A DNA stretch of 64,000 nt from Trichobilharzia regenti (lineage: Eukaryota > Platyhelminthes > Trematoda > Strigeidida > Schistosomatidae): positions 82,160,319 to 82,224,318 of the forward strand of contig OX235264.1 in the NCBI GenBank assembly GCA_944472135.2, in the 5' to 3' direction. Position 1 is the first letter of the stretch; the number at the start of each line of letters is the position of its first letter. This document shows positions 1 to 11,563 of this stretch, one piece after another. A program made the translations under genes and the position numbers. Under the pieces are notes generated by a model. That model was not told where the DNA came from and did no database searches. It saw only the letters and a list, made by a program, of their open reading frames with translations.

Positions 1-491
1 AGCTTCTGGAGGCCATTTATGGTGTCCAGTAGTGTATTTGAGAGCGTTAAGGCTAATGACACGCTTATATTTTTTAAAATTAATATTTTAACTGGCATAT
101 CATAAAATTTTGTAAACTGAACTCATATGAATGTTGTTCCATTTTATTCCACTTTGCAGGCAAGTGGTATACACTTTTTCAACGATAAATATCATTTTAT
201 GTTATGTTACATTTTTTAATGTTTAGTATTTTAAAGTCATTTTAACTTCTTGAATTCGTTCATTTTCAGATATCAGGCGATATATAGACTGAAAGGAAGT
301 GATGCGTTTCTGCTGATTAGCCAGTGTTGCAACAGGATCCTTTATTGATGACATGTCTTAGCCCAGCTGACAGAGAGCCAGGTTATTAATTCACATGTGA
401 TTCGTTCGGAACCTGCCACAACCCAAAATTATTATCCATTAAAGCAAATAATTTAGATACATTATTACAACTGGTTGAAAAATCATCTTAC
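1..491. other. Intron sequence, nothing recognised
   Basis: AT-rich sequence downstream, in transcript terms, of the last visible exon. I saw no acceptor-donor pair enclosing an open minus-strand frame and no repeat shared with the rest of the window. Confidence 0.4.
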
Positions 492-1004
492 CTCGCATAT
501 ATCATCACTTGGCATCTGATTAACGGGATTTGTGCCAATAGTATCCATAAAACCCATCTGAAACTGTCTCAGTAATGACTGTACAGAAGAAGCAGCATCT
601 CGAGCTTTTTCTTCAATACGATAGACACTATTTGCTAAGTCTGCATAATCTGAACGTAATCTTTCCAATAGAATATGAGTTGAATTAACTCGTGGATTCA
701 AGTTTTTTCGATGATTTAATAAATTACTACGATAATCACTGCCATTGCAAGACTTTCGCTCATGTTCTTTTTCATAATAATAGTCTGATCCAATGTTCTC
801 TGGAAGACGACCAAACTTAGTCGGTGTATAAGCAGGCAAATCCGAAACATTATCTTCTTCCAATGGTTTATAAGCTTTAGCAGTGTAAACACTGTCTGTA
901 CCATTATTGTCATGGTAATGATGGTTATTATTTGTATATGAGGTAGGTGGCGACTGTGTATAATCCCGTGTACCTTCATGTATTATCGAAGCTTGTTTGT
1001 GTTG
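492..1004 (-). CDS. Last visible exon of the host gene, 171 codons, ends in a helical region
   Basis: The acceptor (TTTGCACACAG) and donor (GCGAG|GTAAGA) define exactly 171 codons in phase 0 at both ends. Residues 1-105 are polar and disordered, with an Asn/His-rich patch and several Tyr/Pro-containing segments. Residues 109-149 form a long predicted helix with regularly spaced Leu, Ile and Val, plausibly coiled coil. The strong donor shows that translation continues into an exon left of the window, so the C-terminus is not visible. Confidence 0.75.
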
Positions 1005-1284
1005 CTGTGTGCAAATTGGAACAGAAATGTTAAGAATAGTTAGCAATTCTTATATACAAGAATGTTGAATTAAGCTGATTAAAAAGTTTCTGATTCTAAT
1101 ACCAAATGATCATCTTTGTAGAATGAAAAAAGGTCTAAAAATTACAAAATATTAAAGATAATTTAAACTGTTCATGAGGCAGTTTATGCGATGTTAGGAG
1201 TGAAGACTAAGACTCACTAATGGCATTGGATTTTGGTGACACTAGACAGAGAAATAACCAACGTTAGAACTTACGGGTCATTAA

Positions 1285-1450
1285 ATCCCAGCTCAATGGT
1301 TGAACGGGAAGTCTTCATTTTGTGAAGGTCTCGGGTTAGATGTTTGTTTGGATCATGAGTGCACACTACTAAGTAATCCCAAACTAGGGAGAAACAACTG
1401 TCTAGGGCTCTGTGCTTTCCAATGGTTCTCTAACCAAAATCATTCAGTGA
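1285..1450 (+). mobile_element. Diverged SINE-C copy
   Basis: It resembles the better copies at 6.06 and 52.2 kb: cues include the unit GAACTTACGGGTCATTAAATC, a decayed tRNA-like B box (GGTCTCGGGTTAGA), TCCCAAACTAGGGAGAAACA, and the tail TTCCAATGGTTCTCTAAC. Divergence is heavy, so boundaries are approximate. Confidence 0.5.
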
Positions 1451-1721
1451 TAATATACATCTTACTTTTTATTTAATTAAGTAGTTTAAACTATTCTGTA
1501 AAATAAAAATTCTGGAAGTAACATCACATAAATGGTACAGCTAGAAACGTAACATGAATTCTGGTGCAAAACAATATAGTAGAATTTGAACCCCTAAAAT
1601 TTGATGTATTATTATTTTTCAATTTGTTTTCGGAAAGTTACATAATAGATCATACTGCATCACAGTGTGGAACAAAAATATTTCAGATGTATTTAATTGG
1701 TGGATGGTGATTAGCAGGGGA

Positions 1722-1770
1722 ATCCAGGATGCGCATTTCGTCCTGTTGGGGACTCGTCAACTGGATGTAC
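1722..1770 (-). ncRNA. Decayed hammerhead ribozyme in the Sm-alpha SINE (minus)
   Basis: Read on the minus strand: CCAG, core TTGACGA (canonical CTGANGA, so C3 is changed to T), helix II GTCC-CCAACA-GGAC, GAAA, the short helix III ATGC/GCAT, cleavage triplet ATC, then CTGG pairing with CCAG for helix I. The architecture is that of the known schistosome hammerhead. The C3 change should abolish or strongly reduce cleavage. Confidence 0.7.
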
Positions 1771-1870
1771 CTCCATTTCTCAGTGAGTGATGATGCTCCC
1801 ACCGAGGCTCTAACCTAGTAGCCATAGTTTCTAACGCCAAAGCGTTATCCACTAGACCACTTGTGTCACG

Positions 1871-1920
1871 AGAGCCACTGACGAGTCCCAAGTAAGACGA
1901 AATGCGCATCCTGAGTTCCA
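1871..1920 (+). ncRNA. Hammerhead ribozyme segment with intact core but damaged helix I (plus)
   Basis: CTGACGA at 1878-1884, a weakened helix II (GTC...GAC), GAAA at 899-902 of the same kilobase, helix III TGC/GCA and an ATC cleavage triplet ending at 1910. All core positions are canonical. The CCAG preceding the core in the family is here CCA, so helix I pairing with CTGA is poor. Activity is therefore doubtful. Confidence 0.6.
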
Positions 1921-2062
1921 CTGAAAGTCACCATCCACCAATTAAATACTAACTAAACGCCCAGACATCGTCGAAGCATCTACACAAGAAGCCGATATGT
2001 CAACCTGAGACCGAGCACTTCAGTCCAATCAATCGATGTGAAAATCTCAAATTCAATTAAAG

Positions 2063-2496
2063 CTATTTCAGATAGTTTAGCGCGTCCATTAATTTATTCA
2101 CTGAAGGTTATCATTCTCAAGACCCATATGAATACTCTCGGGAACTAATAAGCTGTTGTCTTCTTAGGCTCTAACCAGTGTTAGATGATAAAAATGAGGT
2201 ATCTTAAGGAAATGAGATGTTTAAATACTTTGAATACATGGCTTTGAAATCCTCATCAGTTCATAGTTATTCAGTCGTTCTGTTGTTAGGCTCCGCCTTA
2301 TTGGTTTAGGCAACCTACCTACTATCAGCATGTCATAGCTTTGAAACCATTGTTGACTGAATAGATTAGTAGTCATCATATAATACACGTGGTTCACTGT
2401 CGAACGTATAAACACGCATATATTAGTAATAACAGCAACAAAAATCACCAGGTAATGTAATATAATGATAAAGCATTATTTCTTATTTAATCTTAC
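2063..2496. other. Intron sequence, nothing recognised
   Basis: Intron between the last two visible exons. The minus-strand open frame at 2221-2448 lacks splice context and homology and is treated as chance. Confidence 0.4.
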
Positions 2497-2671
2497 TTTG
2501 TTTAATAAACCATTAACCATAGTATGAGCTTTGTTTAGTGCAGGCTCTCTACTTTCCTGCAACTTCTGTATATCGTGCAGTCTTTGGCGTAATATCCTGT
2601 TGGCTGATGTTAAGGCGTCAACTCTTGGATCACCTACCGGTGGATTTCCTAAACTCTGTCCAAATTGTTCT
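2497..2671 (-). CDS. Internal exon of the host gene, 175 bp, coiled-coil segment
   Basis: The acceptor AATTTCAG and donor AACAAA|GTAAGA bound 175 bases, entering with one base and leaving in phase 0. The middle of the encoded peptide (V-D-A-L-T-S-A-N-R-I-L-R-Q-R-L and onward) has regularly spaced hydrophobic residues among charged ones, consistent with a short coiled coil. Together with the preceding exon it could form a dimerisation region. Homology was not recognised. Confidence 0.68.
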
Positions 2672-3355
2672 CTGAAATTAAAACAATATATTCACATAAA
2701 ATAAATATTAAATTCAGTGATTTTGGAACAATTTCTCAAAAATAAGTGACATATTCAACACAGTATGATTTCAAAATCCTCTAGATATAAGGAGAGGTGA
2801 AAAATGTTCCGAATACTATTCTTTGAAACCTGAATAACCATAGAGACAAAAAAATAGACAACATTTAAGGGTAGTTAATACTGAAGATGGATCGAATAGA
2901 TGAAAACAAAAGGGGCGACAGGCCTTAAAAAATTATCGTATAAATGCATCAATATAGATAGGAGCATAGGTAAACAGTCAATACTGTTCCCAAGTAGATC
3001 CCACCAGGCTTTACTGCAATAAATGTATATTTACAAATAAATATGAAATATAAATAAATAATGGTGATCTGTAAGAGAAATTATTAAAAAGATGATTTTG
3101 CACTAAGCTGATATCAACTAGAAAACTATTGGAAGTCATGGTTCTCTGCAGTCTTTGAAATATCCTAGGGTGCATACCAAGAACGAAGGCAGGGAATAAA
3201 TCCTGGAATGAACGGTTCAAACAATAATCTACAGCTAATTAACTACAGTGTCAAAATGTTATGCTGCATGATACGTGTTTGTGCTAATTAGAGGTTTAAT
3301 CAATAATGAGTAAAAAATGAGATAACGTCGCCTAGTTCACTAGCTGGTCCTTAAC
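2672..3355. other. Intron sequence, nothing recognised
   Basis: AT-rich intron sequence without a coding or repeat signal that I can support. Confidence 0.35.
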
Positions 3356-3359
3356 CCGG

Positions 3360-4440
3360 AACAAGAGGGAATGTTGGTTGTTGGGAAGAAAAGGAGAGGA
3401 TGTGGGCTCAAACCATTAACTAGATACAGGAACCTACAAGGTAAAGTCGGAATCTTTCAAAGGAGTTTCAGATAGACAAAGCTTCAAGCGCAGTACCTGG
3501 AAACTGCAGGAAAAAACCAAAAAGAACACCCTCACTGCAGCAGTCAGAGCGAATTTGGAGATGTGTAGTATCCGCAAGGAAACCTGTGGGGAAAAGAGCT
3601 GGGACTCTTTGAAAGTGAGTTTCAAGCAGGAGTAGAGAAAAGGTAATACGAGGAATGGCTCTGTACGGACACATTGAAGCTAATAAAGAAGAGAAGATTG
3701 GTGAAGCAGAAGATGAACCAGTGCAAGGATGGACAACAAAGGAGGTGAATAAGAGTGATAGGAAAGACAAAAAGATAACTGTAGGACACAACGGAAACTG
3801 AATCAGAACATGTTACAGATAAGAACGATCTCAGAAGGCTACACCAGACAACCATATCACCATCCGGGAAGACTTCAATACAGATGAAAATAATGAAATA
3901 TAGCGAGGAAGAACTGATTATCAACGGGGATAAAAAGGGAAACAATGGACCAGTCACTTCAAAGAACTCTCTAACCGACCTCCATCTGTACCTCGTCCAA
4001 AAATACCATCAACAGCTGAAGAAGTGTCAGTTAATACCAATCCACCGAGAAAAGTAGATATCTTGAATGCTACAAAGCTACTGAGAGCCAGCTGCGTAAG
4101 CAGCTGAATCAGGCATAGTTCCTTCTACTGACGCCTCTGTTGTACAAAGTTTGTAGGTAAGGAAAGGCACCTGAGCATTGTAAGAATAGCTACTTTATCA
4201 AATTATCAATGGAAGTCGACATTAGCCTTTGCGAGTACTACAGAGAAATTAAGCTCCTGTCCACTTCAAGCAAAATATTAAGCTGTGTTATTCCGGAAAG
4301 ATCGGAAAATGCTCTGGGCGTAAAACTCCGCCAAGAGTAGGCGGGATTCAAGAAAAGCAAATCACATAAGAGCCAAGTAGCAACGCTACGCTTCATCATT
4401 GAACAGGGTATAGAATGACACTTATCATGATGGTATACAG
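3360..4440 (+). mobile_element. Strongly decayed RTE-type LINE fragment
   Basis: Plus-strand words match the RTE copies at 17.5 and 58.1 kb. They include the region before the reverse transcriptase (AACGACCTCCATCTG-like matches to the linker) and, at about 4240-4405, a translated stretch readable as E-I-K-L-L-S-T-S-S-K-I-L-S, then G-F-K-K-S and L-R-F-I-I-E-Q-G. These correspond to reverse-transcriptase blocks 1-2. Many frameshifts and stops; older than the other copies. The long minus-strand open frames here are antisense to it. Confidence 0.6.
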
Positions 4441-5049
4441 CTGTCAAGTCACAAATTTGAAAATATAGTTACAAATATGAAGTCATGTTTTGTTTGATGA
4501 AATCTTAGGGTTCTCTGTGCAATTCTAAAGTACTATCATTTTAATTAGAATTGATTTGTCAAATGATAATCATAAACCTAGTTATCAATGGAACAATCTC
4601 TTCGAGTTCGTTTCAAACAACTGTAATATGCCAACAAAAGAAGTACTTTGGGATTTTACTGCAGATCACCAAATTTTAAAGATGTTTTCTTTTTAAAATG
4701 ATGAATAACAAAGGATGAATTCAAGAGGAAAGTTTTCTGTATTATGAACAGACTTGATTTTGAAACTACGAGTTACCAGAACCAGTTAATTAATTAATTT
4801 TTAATTCGCATTTGGTAAAGTTTAAACAATAGAAAAGAATCAGTGTATTCTTGACCTTCATTGACAAGTTGATCAGTAAAATATTCCATGAAATAAAAGG
4901 GGAATTTAAAAACATTCATGATAGAGCAGAGTAAACCTCAAAAGTTGGGCAAGATAATTCTGAGTCCAGTAAAATTACTATTGGTTTCATTGAACCTTAA
5001 ACTAACAAAAAGAGGTAAACTAACATATGAATTGATAGTTCCATGTTAA
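4441..5049. other. Intron sequence, nothing recognised
   Basis: AT-rich intron DNA with no feature that I can support. Confidence 0.35.
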
Positions 5050-5300
5050 TCGTGACGTGGATTGGCCATACTCTGAGAAAACCATCAAGTGACGTCACAC
5101 GACAGGCTCTTGAGTGAAACCCGAACGGGAAGCGGCGAATTGGTCGTCATTGCAATGGTGACATGGAGGAGATCATGTGAAGAGGAGATGAAAGCATGTG
5201 GGCAGACTTGGGGCGGGGTGAAAACGTTGGCAGAAAACCAAAAGCAGTGGAGACGTGTGGCTAAAGCCCTATGTTCCTCTAGGAACTAAAGAAATAATGT
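5050..5300 (+). mobile_element. RTE family A LINE, 3' end only
   Basis: It matches the last 240 bp of the copies ending at 20.3 and 61.1 kb: GGAAGCGGCGAATTGGTCGTC, GAGGAGATGAAAGCATGTG, GGGGCGGGGTGAAAACG and the terminal CCTATGTTCCTCTAGGAAC. This is a 5'-truncated insertion, as expected for target-primed LINE copies. The 66-codon open frame within it is 3'-end sequence of the LINE, not a gene. Confidence 0.85.
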
Positions 5301-5588
5301 TAATCGGGAAATTGTTGATAAATTCAGCATGAACTCAAATAGTCTTACCAGCTGTTGACGTAAAAAGAGTTTCAACGGTAGAAATGGACAGTTTTAAAAA
5401 TCTGCCTACCAAGTTTACTTCATTATCAGTAAATATCGCTTTACAAAATAGGGTTACATGAATGCTTGTTAATATAATATACCTTAAGCAGTGCCTAGTA
5501 AATGTGTAAATAACTGCCACATCAGTGAAATATCAACTCAGATATTACCACTTGTTTTATAATTCAACTATACGCCAAGGAAACTCAC

Positions 5589-5723
5589 CTTTCAACTGAA
5601 CTCAATTCCCTTTCTATTGAACGACATCGTTTTCTTAATCTATCCAACGATCCAGAAGATATATCTGATTGTCGGTGGCATGGTGATTTTGAACGGACTG
5701 GATACAAATTTTTTCGAAGTGAT
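5589..5723 (-). CDS. Internal exon of the host gene, 135 bp, basic
   Basis: A clear acceptor (TTTTTCAG) and donor (GAAAG|GTGAGT) frame 135 bases, entering with one base and leaving with two. The encoded stretch is strongly basic, with R-S-K-S-P and a C-terminal R-L-R-K-R-C-R-S-I-E-R-E-L segment that looks like the start of a coiled coil continued in the next exon. The join restores an Arg codon across the intron. No family is recognised. Confidence 0.66.
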
Positions 5724-6061
5724 CTGAAAAAGATTTGGAAAAATAAAAAGAACAACAGTTACTGCTCACATTTGAAAGAAGAGATTTTCTGGTGTCAAAC
5801 TGGACAGTTACACTGAGCTTTCACTCCATCATGTATGTAAGTTATACTTCACGGGAAGTAAACTGTAAATATCGCTTTATCTATGCAATACTGTTTCTTG
5901 ATCCTTTTCACCAACAACACCATAACTTAGTTTAATGAGCAATGAACAAATAAATTGAAAGTAGAATAATAAGTATACTGAGTTGAGATGGAAGTTATCA
6001 GACAGATTGACAGCAACATAAGTTCACAAGAGTTTGACAAGTCACACATAAAAAGCCAAAA

Positions 6062-6318
6062 GACATTGGTTAGCGGTTGCGCTATACCGTGAATCCGCAG
6101 AAGTTAGAACTCATGGGCCATTGGATCAAGTCCCAGTGGCCTACGACCTCGCCTTGTAACCAGAAGGTCCTGGGTTCGAACTCTTTTGGTGGGTGCATGT
6201 TGATGAAGAGTCCCAAACTAGTACGAAACAGTTGTCCATTAGTCCCACGTTTTCCAGTAGTTCTCTGACTGTTGTCAGATCATAATGAAATCCTGTAACA
6301 AATCTGTGTTTTAAACTG
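6062..6318 (+). mobile_element. SINE-C (tRNA-like) copy
   Basis: It contains CGCAGAAGTTAGAACTCATG, then a tRNA-like block (CCCAGTGG ... TTGTAACCAGAAGGTCC, B box GGGTTCGAACTC) and the family tail with TTTTCCAGTAGTTCTCTGAC and ATGAAATCCTGTAAC. Compare 52.24-52.69 kb, the best-preserved copy. Confidence 0.75.
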
Positions 6319-7284
6319 CAAGAAGTTTCACCAGATCGCGTTCTTTTGTCGGTACTTTTTTGGCGTGGTATGAAAACTTCATCATTCAGCCAGGAAAGCC
6401 TAAAAATACAATAATATCCTAGAGATACACTATTGTATGATAGTTTGTCTCTACGTATCTGACGTCAATACTGTCTTAAGGCAAAAGTGCTTTAAACCAC
6501 CTTCAAACTCCATGTTAAGGAATATGAACATTGAACGTAGGTTCATTGACCTTGGTAGCTATTGGCGGGCAACTCGAAGGCGCGAATGGTTCAATCGTGT
6601 GGAAGTAGAAAGAAGACGAAAGAATACGATTAAAAGTACTATATATTATTCGCAAAACATTTGTTTATAGACTATGTATGATATTTCGAATTTAAGTGCT
6701 GAAGAAAATATTTTCTTATTACAATTCTTTGTGTTTTGGAGTTCAAGTCAATAATCATACTTAGTAGTTGTCGATTCTGAGCGTCTTCGTAAATCATAGG
6801 AACTTAGGGTTAAGTTCCTTGACACTCCATTTTACTTTACTGAAATGACAAGAAGCCAAAAAAACCTTCTAAATGAATCCCTCCCATTTTACTCGTTAAC
6901 TAACTGTTAATTAGATTTAATGTTGCCTGAATCAATAATCTTGCGGACATTAAAGCATTCATAATTGCCCTATTATTAGTCTTCAGAGCTATTGCATTAT
7001 TATTCTGAGTGTAAGTAAGATAAAAGGCAAAGTAAGTACGGTTTTGAAGATGATAAATCGTCCAGTTTCCCTAAGTTTACGTATTCTCTCTTTCTCTCTC
7101 CACTTTAAACTCCTTGCAGAAACAAATGCAAAAGTACGTTAACAGGAAATGCAATTTACTTAAATTTAATTTTCAGTAGTCATAAATACTGAGTCAATAA
7201 CAATAGGCATGAAATTTTTATTAAGTCATTTCTTGTCATAACCATGATTGCAGTCAGTACTATCTATTATTATATCCTTTAATT
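6319..7284. other. Intron sequence, nothing recognised
   Basis: No repeat or exon signal beyond a chance open frame at 6437-6670. Confidence 0.35.
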
Positions 7285-8140
7285 CCTAGAGGAACATAGG
7301 GCTTCAGCTGCGCGCCTCCATTGACTTCTATTTTCTGCCAACTTTTTCACTCCGCTCCAAGTCTGCCCACATGCTTTCATCTCCTCTTCACATCACCTCC
7401 TCCAAGTCACCCTCACACTGACGACCAACTCGCCGCTTCCCTTTCGGGTTCCATTCGAGCGATGGCTTGTCTAGTGACGTCATTTGATGGTTTCCTCAGA
7501 CTATGGCCAGCCAATCCACCTCCATTTCTTCCTGCCTATTTGTTTCTCAATCGGCTCCTGCTGTGTTGCTTTGCTCATCGCCAGAGATCCCTTTCGCTAA
7601 TTTTTTCTAGCCGGCCATCTGATCTTGAGTATTGAGCGAAAACAACTGTTGATGAAGGTCTGTAGTTTGTTTGAGATGCTCTTTATGACGCGCAATGCAA
7701 GTCTCTGATCCGTATAGTAAGCATCACTGACTTCACACCGGAGTTGAAAATCCGGATCTTATTTTTGATTCTGAGTGGGGCTGTTGACCTCCACACAGAC
7801 TTAAGAGTAATGAAAGCCTGTCTCGCTTTTCCGATTCTGGCTTTGATATCTTTGTCAGTTCCGCGGGCCTGTAGTTGAAACGACGCTTCCCAGGTAGGTG
7901 GGTAGGTGAAGGAGGTTGTTTCTTTCAGGTTCCTCCCATTTATGCTGGCTGATTGTTGTCTGTTGTTGATGGTGGTGGCTGTTGGTGTTGGCCAGGAATC
8001 TTCATCACCTCTGTTTTCTCTATGTTCACCTGAAGTCCTATCTTCTGTGGATGCTTCTTTCGCCAACTTGTTGCTTTTCACTTGCATATCTTCCAGTTTG
8101 TGGGAAATCAGACATATATCATCGGCGAAGTCCAGTACTA
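7285..8140 (-). mobile_element. RTE family A LINE, 5'-truncated 3' portion
   Basis: Minus-strand copy that begins just after the FADD box of the reverse transcriptase (about 8137) and runs to the 3' end at 7285 (CCTATGTTCCTCTAGGAAT). The longest reading block (7683-8087) shows the same frameshifted peptide (E-D-R-T-S-G-E-H-R-E-N) as the copies at 17.5 and 58.1 kb. It is non-functional. Confidence 0.85.
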
Positions 8141-8459
8141 TCTATAGAAACTAATTATATTCTAGAGAATCCAATTTAAAACTCTCTAGTGTTATTAATG
8201 AATAAGATTTCCAATTTATTCCGCCTATGACCATTCCAATTAATAGTGCAATAATTTGTGTTCTTTTGATATGTCATTCTCAAGCATTATTTTTTATCTG
8301 ATACAAGCGTCGATGAAACAGCCATTTGGTGCATTCTCTTAGACGTGTTTATTAATTTGCATAACAGTCTTTAGATGATACAAGAATAAGATACGGGTTT
8401 CCAACAGTAATGTCAAGTCACTCAGTCCTTCTAAGTGGTTCAGAGACTTTGCGTATGCT

Positions 8460-8800
8460 TCAATGAAATCATTTTCAACAGCCTGCTGCAGAATGTTTAT
8501 CAATAGCTGCCTTCGCTGCACACTGATAACCAGATGGCCAGAAAAGATTAGGAACAAGGGACTCTGGGAACCGACTAACCAAGAACCTACTGCTTAACAA
8601 ATATGCGGAAGGAAATTTAGATGGATCCAACACCCACTGAGGAAGCTGTTGAGTAATGTTGGAGGAGATGAAAGCTTATAAGTAACTATGGAGCTAGCTA
8701 ATGAAGGTCCGCTAAGTAGAGCGAAGTAGAATACTGCTATTGAAGTCCTACGTTCCACTCAGAAGCCAGGGGAGTAGTAATAATAATAACAGTCTTTCAG
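8460..8800 (+). mobile_element. Decayed RTE LINE 3' end
   Basis: Matches include GCTGCCTTCGCTGCACACTG, ACCAGATGGCCAGAAAAGAT and a terminal ACGTTCCACTCAGAAGCCAG followed by TAATAATAATAA. It is more divergent than families A and B. Confidence 0.6.
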
Positions 8801-10159
8801 CTTCTTAGTCATTTGAATAATAATATGACCATTGATCTTCATTTTACATTTTTTTTAAATTATATGGACATTTTCAAAGCATGCGATGAAATCAGTTTAA
8901 ATTGCGTAATATCCTTGATAATGCAGAAACTGTAATGACCAAAACCCAAACACTATAGTCTAGATGTAGGAGACGAGTCGACGAATCCACTTTATTGTAA
9001 TTCACACTATCTACTGCATTTTTCTGTGTATTTTATGAAACATTATTGAGTCACACACAGTGAAAAATTATATCCCGACAATTTCTGAGCATGAATTAAC
9101 GTGATGTAATTTGTCATAAATCAGCCCACATTTCTGTGCAGAGCTCTGTGCAAAACTTTTTCTGTTCCCTAGTATTTGAATAGTTATAGCTGGAAATTTA
9201 GCCGAATTCGTAAGAAGTCCTGAATGGACAGTAATGATCGTGATTAGGTTCGGTGCTACTTCAACAAGCTTTTTAGCTGAGAAGTATTAAAACAACCATC
9301 TAAGTTCTACCAATGCCATAATCTGTTTAGTAAATGTCTCTTAATCTTCAGCATCATCGTTCGTATTATCAAGTCCAATAATAGGCGAAGAAACTTGATT
9401 GTTGGTGAAAGCCTACAATGCCCCCAGATTTTCTCCGGTTGCACCAGCATGATAGAGGATGAAAAGTGTAACTTTAAAGAAAGCTGAATTTTTAGAATCG
9501 ATTTTGTCAGTTTCGAAAAGTGATACGAAAAACACACTTTGATTCGCATACAAAAATTATTCTTATCCTTATCCAAATTGTTCAATAAATTTACTCACAG
9601 TGTCATTTCTGTTGGCACTAAATTTCACTTTGGCACTAAAATGACTACAGCCATGGCGTATTTGCACTTTTAACTCATTAAAATGAGTCAGCACTTGGGA
9701 AAATAAACTCAGAGTGCCTCATAAACTTCATGTAAAATGGATCCAAAAGAACAAGTAATATTTTCTGAGAATCTTATTTTGAGAAGTTTTAATGGCCTTA
9801 GATTTATTTATGGTTAGTAGCACAAGGCAATACATCCGAATAGAGTAAATTCTCTTCAGTCAATTTCTAAAGTTCCAATGAAACGAAGCCTTCTTCTATT
9901 CCATCATAGTTCTGTATTTCGCTAACTGATGAGGAAAATGGAATATGGGTATACAATTCGAAAATATTAAGGACTAGTTCTTCATTACTGGACATCTGTT
10001 CAGCAAGTTGATATCCTGAAGCCATACAATTTTGAAGATTCCCCGAATTCTACTTTGACTTGGAATACTTTCGTCATGCCTTCAATTTACCCCACTATAT
10101 TATTTTAATTTTTAAACTTTATCAAAAGTAAATAAATGCTCAACGTGTAAAGTACTCAC
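8801..10159. other. Intron sequence, nothing recognised
   Basis: About 1.4 kb of AT-rich intron directly downstream, in transcript terms, of the 146-bp exon. The minus open frame at 9307-9585 has no splice context or homology that I can see. Confidence 0.35.
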
Positions 10160-10305
10160 TGAGATTTTTTGCAGTATAAATCATGGTCTCTTGAATTTCT
10201 TTCACTTCCTTGTTTTTGTTGTTCCGATAAATGATTCTTTTTATGCAGATTACTTGCATCCAAAGAATTATAATTTACTGGTGAGTCACAACTCCCCGCG
10301 TTCAC
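10160..10305 (-). CDS. Internal exon of the host gene, 146 bp
   Basis: The exon is bounded by an acceptor after ...CATTATAG and a donor TCTCA|GTGAGT. It enters in phase 0 and leaves with two bases of a codon, which the next exon completes. It encodes about 48 hydrophilic residues rich in Asn, Ser, Gln and His with no recognisable motif. The call rests on phase continuity with both neighbours and the two consensus splice sites, since the exon is too short to stand out by itself. Confidence 0.62.
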
Positions 10306-11560
10306 CTATAATGAGTAATTTCAATGTACAAATAAATATTTCAAACTTTCATGATTATAAGTACAGAATAATTTAATTAACCAAGGATTTTAACATCCAT
10401 ATTACTGAGGCAAGTTTAACTACGTTCGCATATTATTAACGGTTATGACAGCCTCACCATCCATCTACACAGTCATTGCAAAGTATTAGATTATAGACGC
10501 AAGTAGAACCTATTCAACGTCTCATTTTTGACCAAATTGTGAATGAAGTTTAGTTGTGTTTAGGGTTTCACTCATGAATTTATGATATCTATTATCCTTT
10601 TAAGGTTTAAAGATATGCCCAGAGTGAAACGGCGAGCAAATAACTGGTGATCGAGATTAGTATTCCAGGATTACCTCTCACATTTGTATAGAAGTGCAAT
10701 ACTGACCATTACCAACAAACTCCATCTGCCTTCTTCTATTCATCCATAAGAGGATAAACAATCGGTTATGTACTCATCTTAAGCTACTCAGATATTCAAA
10801 AGAAAAACGAAATGTTGGGATTTCAAAGGCGAAGACAAGAACCACTCCTAGTTTCATTCTACATTGTAATTTCAACTACGAATTTTAGACGAGTAAGCTC
10901 AGCTGTAAACATGATAAACAGTGTTGCCTTCTATAACTGATGAACAACTACAAGCTGTAATAACTCGGAACATTGTTATGCTTTCAGGAGATGGAGGAAG
11001 TATCGAAATATTTACAGGTAACGATCATCATATAAAGAGTCGGTAAAATTGACCACAAGATTAAGCTACTTATGAATTAATAGTGGATGATCATTGGATG
11101 CAACTCTGTATTCAGTTTACTAGAGAAACGCTAAAGAACTTGATATCCATGTCATCATATGAATGAAAAATGGCGTGTTTCGCCGTTTCAGGGTGAATAG
11201 GAATTTGTGAAGTTTGGTGTGTATCAGTTTTTCACTCAATGAAGTATTTTCAGACGCAGTGAAGTTCTGATGCTCACGTGATTATAATGTACTTTCATCT
11301 CATGAACCAAATTTAGCCACGGATAAAAGAAAATTCAACCAAATCATTAGCACTTCGTAGAATAAAATCCGTGATAGAAGAGAGAATAAACGGAAAATAT
11401 GAATTAAGGATATGGAGATATTTTTAAAGCTAGGAGTACTCACAAAATAACTTATAAAAACGAATTATAATTTGTAGGTGAAAGGCACTTCAGCGAAAAA
11501 GATTCACATTCCTAAGTAGTTTAACCATGAAGACCAGTGTGATTAAAGTGTTGGTTTGTA
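10306..11560. other. Intron sequence, nothing recognised
   Basis: AT-rich intron sequence with no supported feature. Confidence 0.35.
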
Positions 11561-11563
11561 GAG

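Larger units (their letters stand above)
1691..2062. mobile_element. Sm-alpha-type hammerhead SINE, head-to-head inverted pair
   Basis: The left half is a minus-strand copy and the right half a plus-strand copy. The outer ends are the inverted repeat AATTGGTGGATGGTG / CACCATCCACCAATT. The minus half contains a tRNA-like head (A box TGGTCTAGTGG at about 1860) and a hammerhead segment. The plus half has a second hammerhead segment followed by the family tail (CAGACATCGTCGAAGCATC, then a Thr/Gln-rich-looking noncoding tract to about 2060). The order is what 5' inversion during target-primed reverse transcription would give. The same family occurs at 39.96-40.53 and 55.55-55.80 kb. Confidence 0.75.

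Noticed and set aside
716..979. 87-codon minus frame overlapping the last visible exon
   Set aside because: Out of frame with the spliced chain; its composition is that of a shadow.
2253..2275. Minus-strand CTGATGAGG as a hammerhead core
   Set aside because: No GAAA at a suitable distance and no pairing for helices II or III.
3434..3957. Three overlapping minus-strand open frames
   Set aside because: They are antisense to a decayed plus-strand RTE fragment and read as hydrophobic low-complexity peptides.
7321..7635. 104-codon plus-strand open frame
   Set aside because: Antisense to the RTE-A 3' end; a similar antisense frame appears wherever that 3' end is present.
9925..9950. CTGATGAGGAAAATGG as a hammerhead core
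   Set aside because: No helix II can form between CTGATGA and the GAAA, and no helix III or cleavage site follows.
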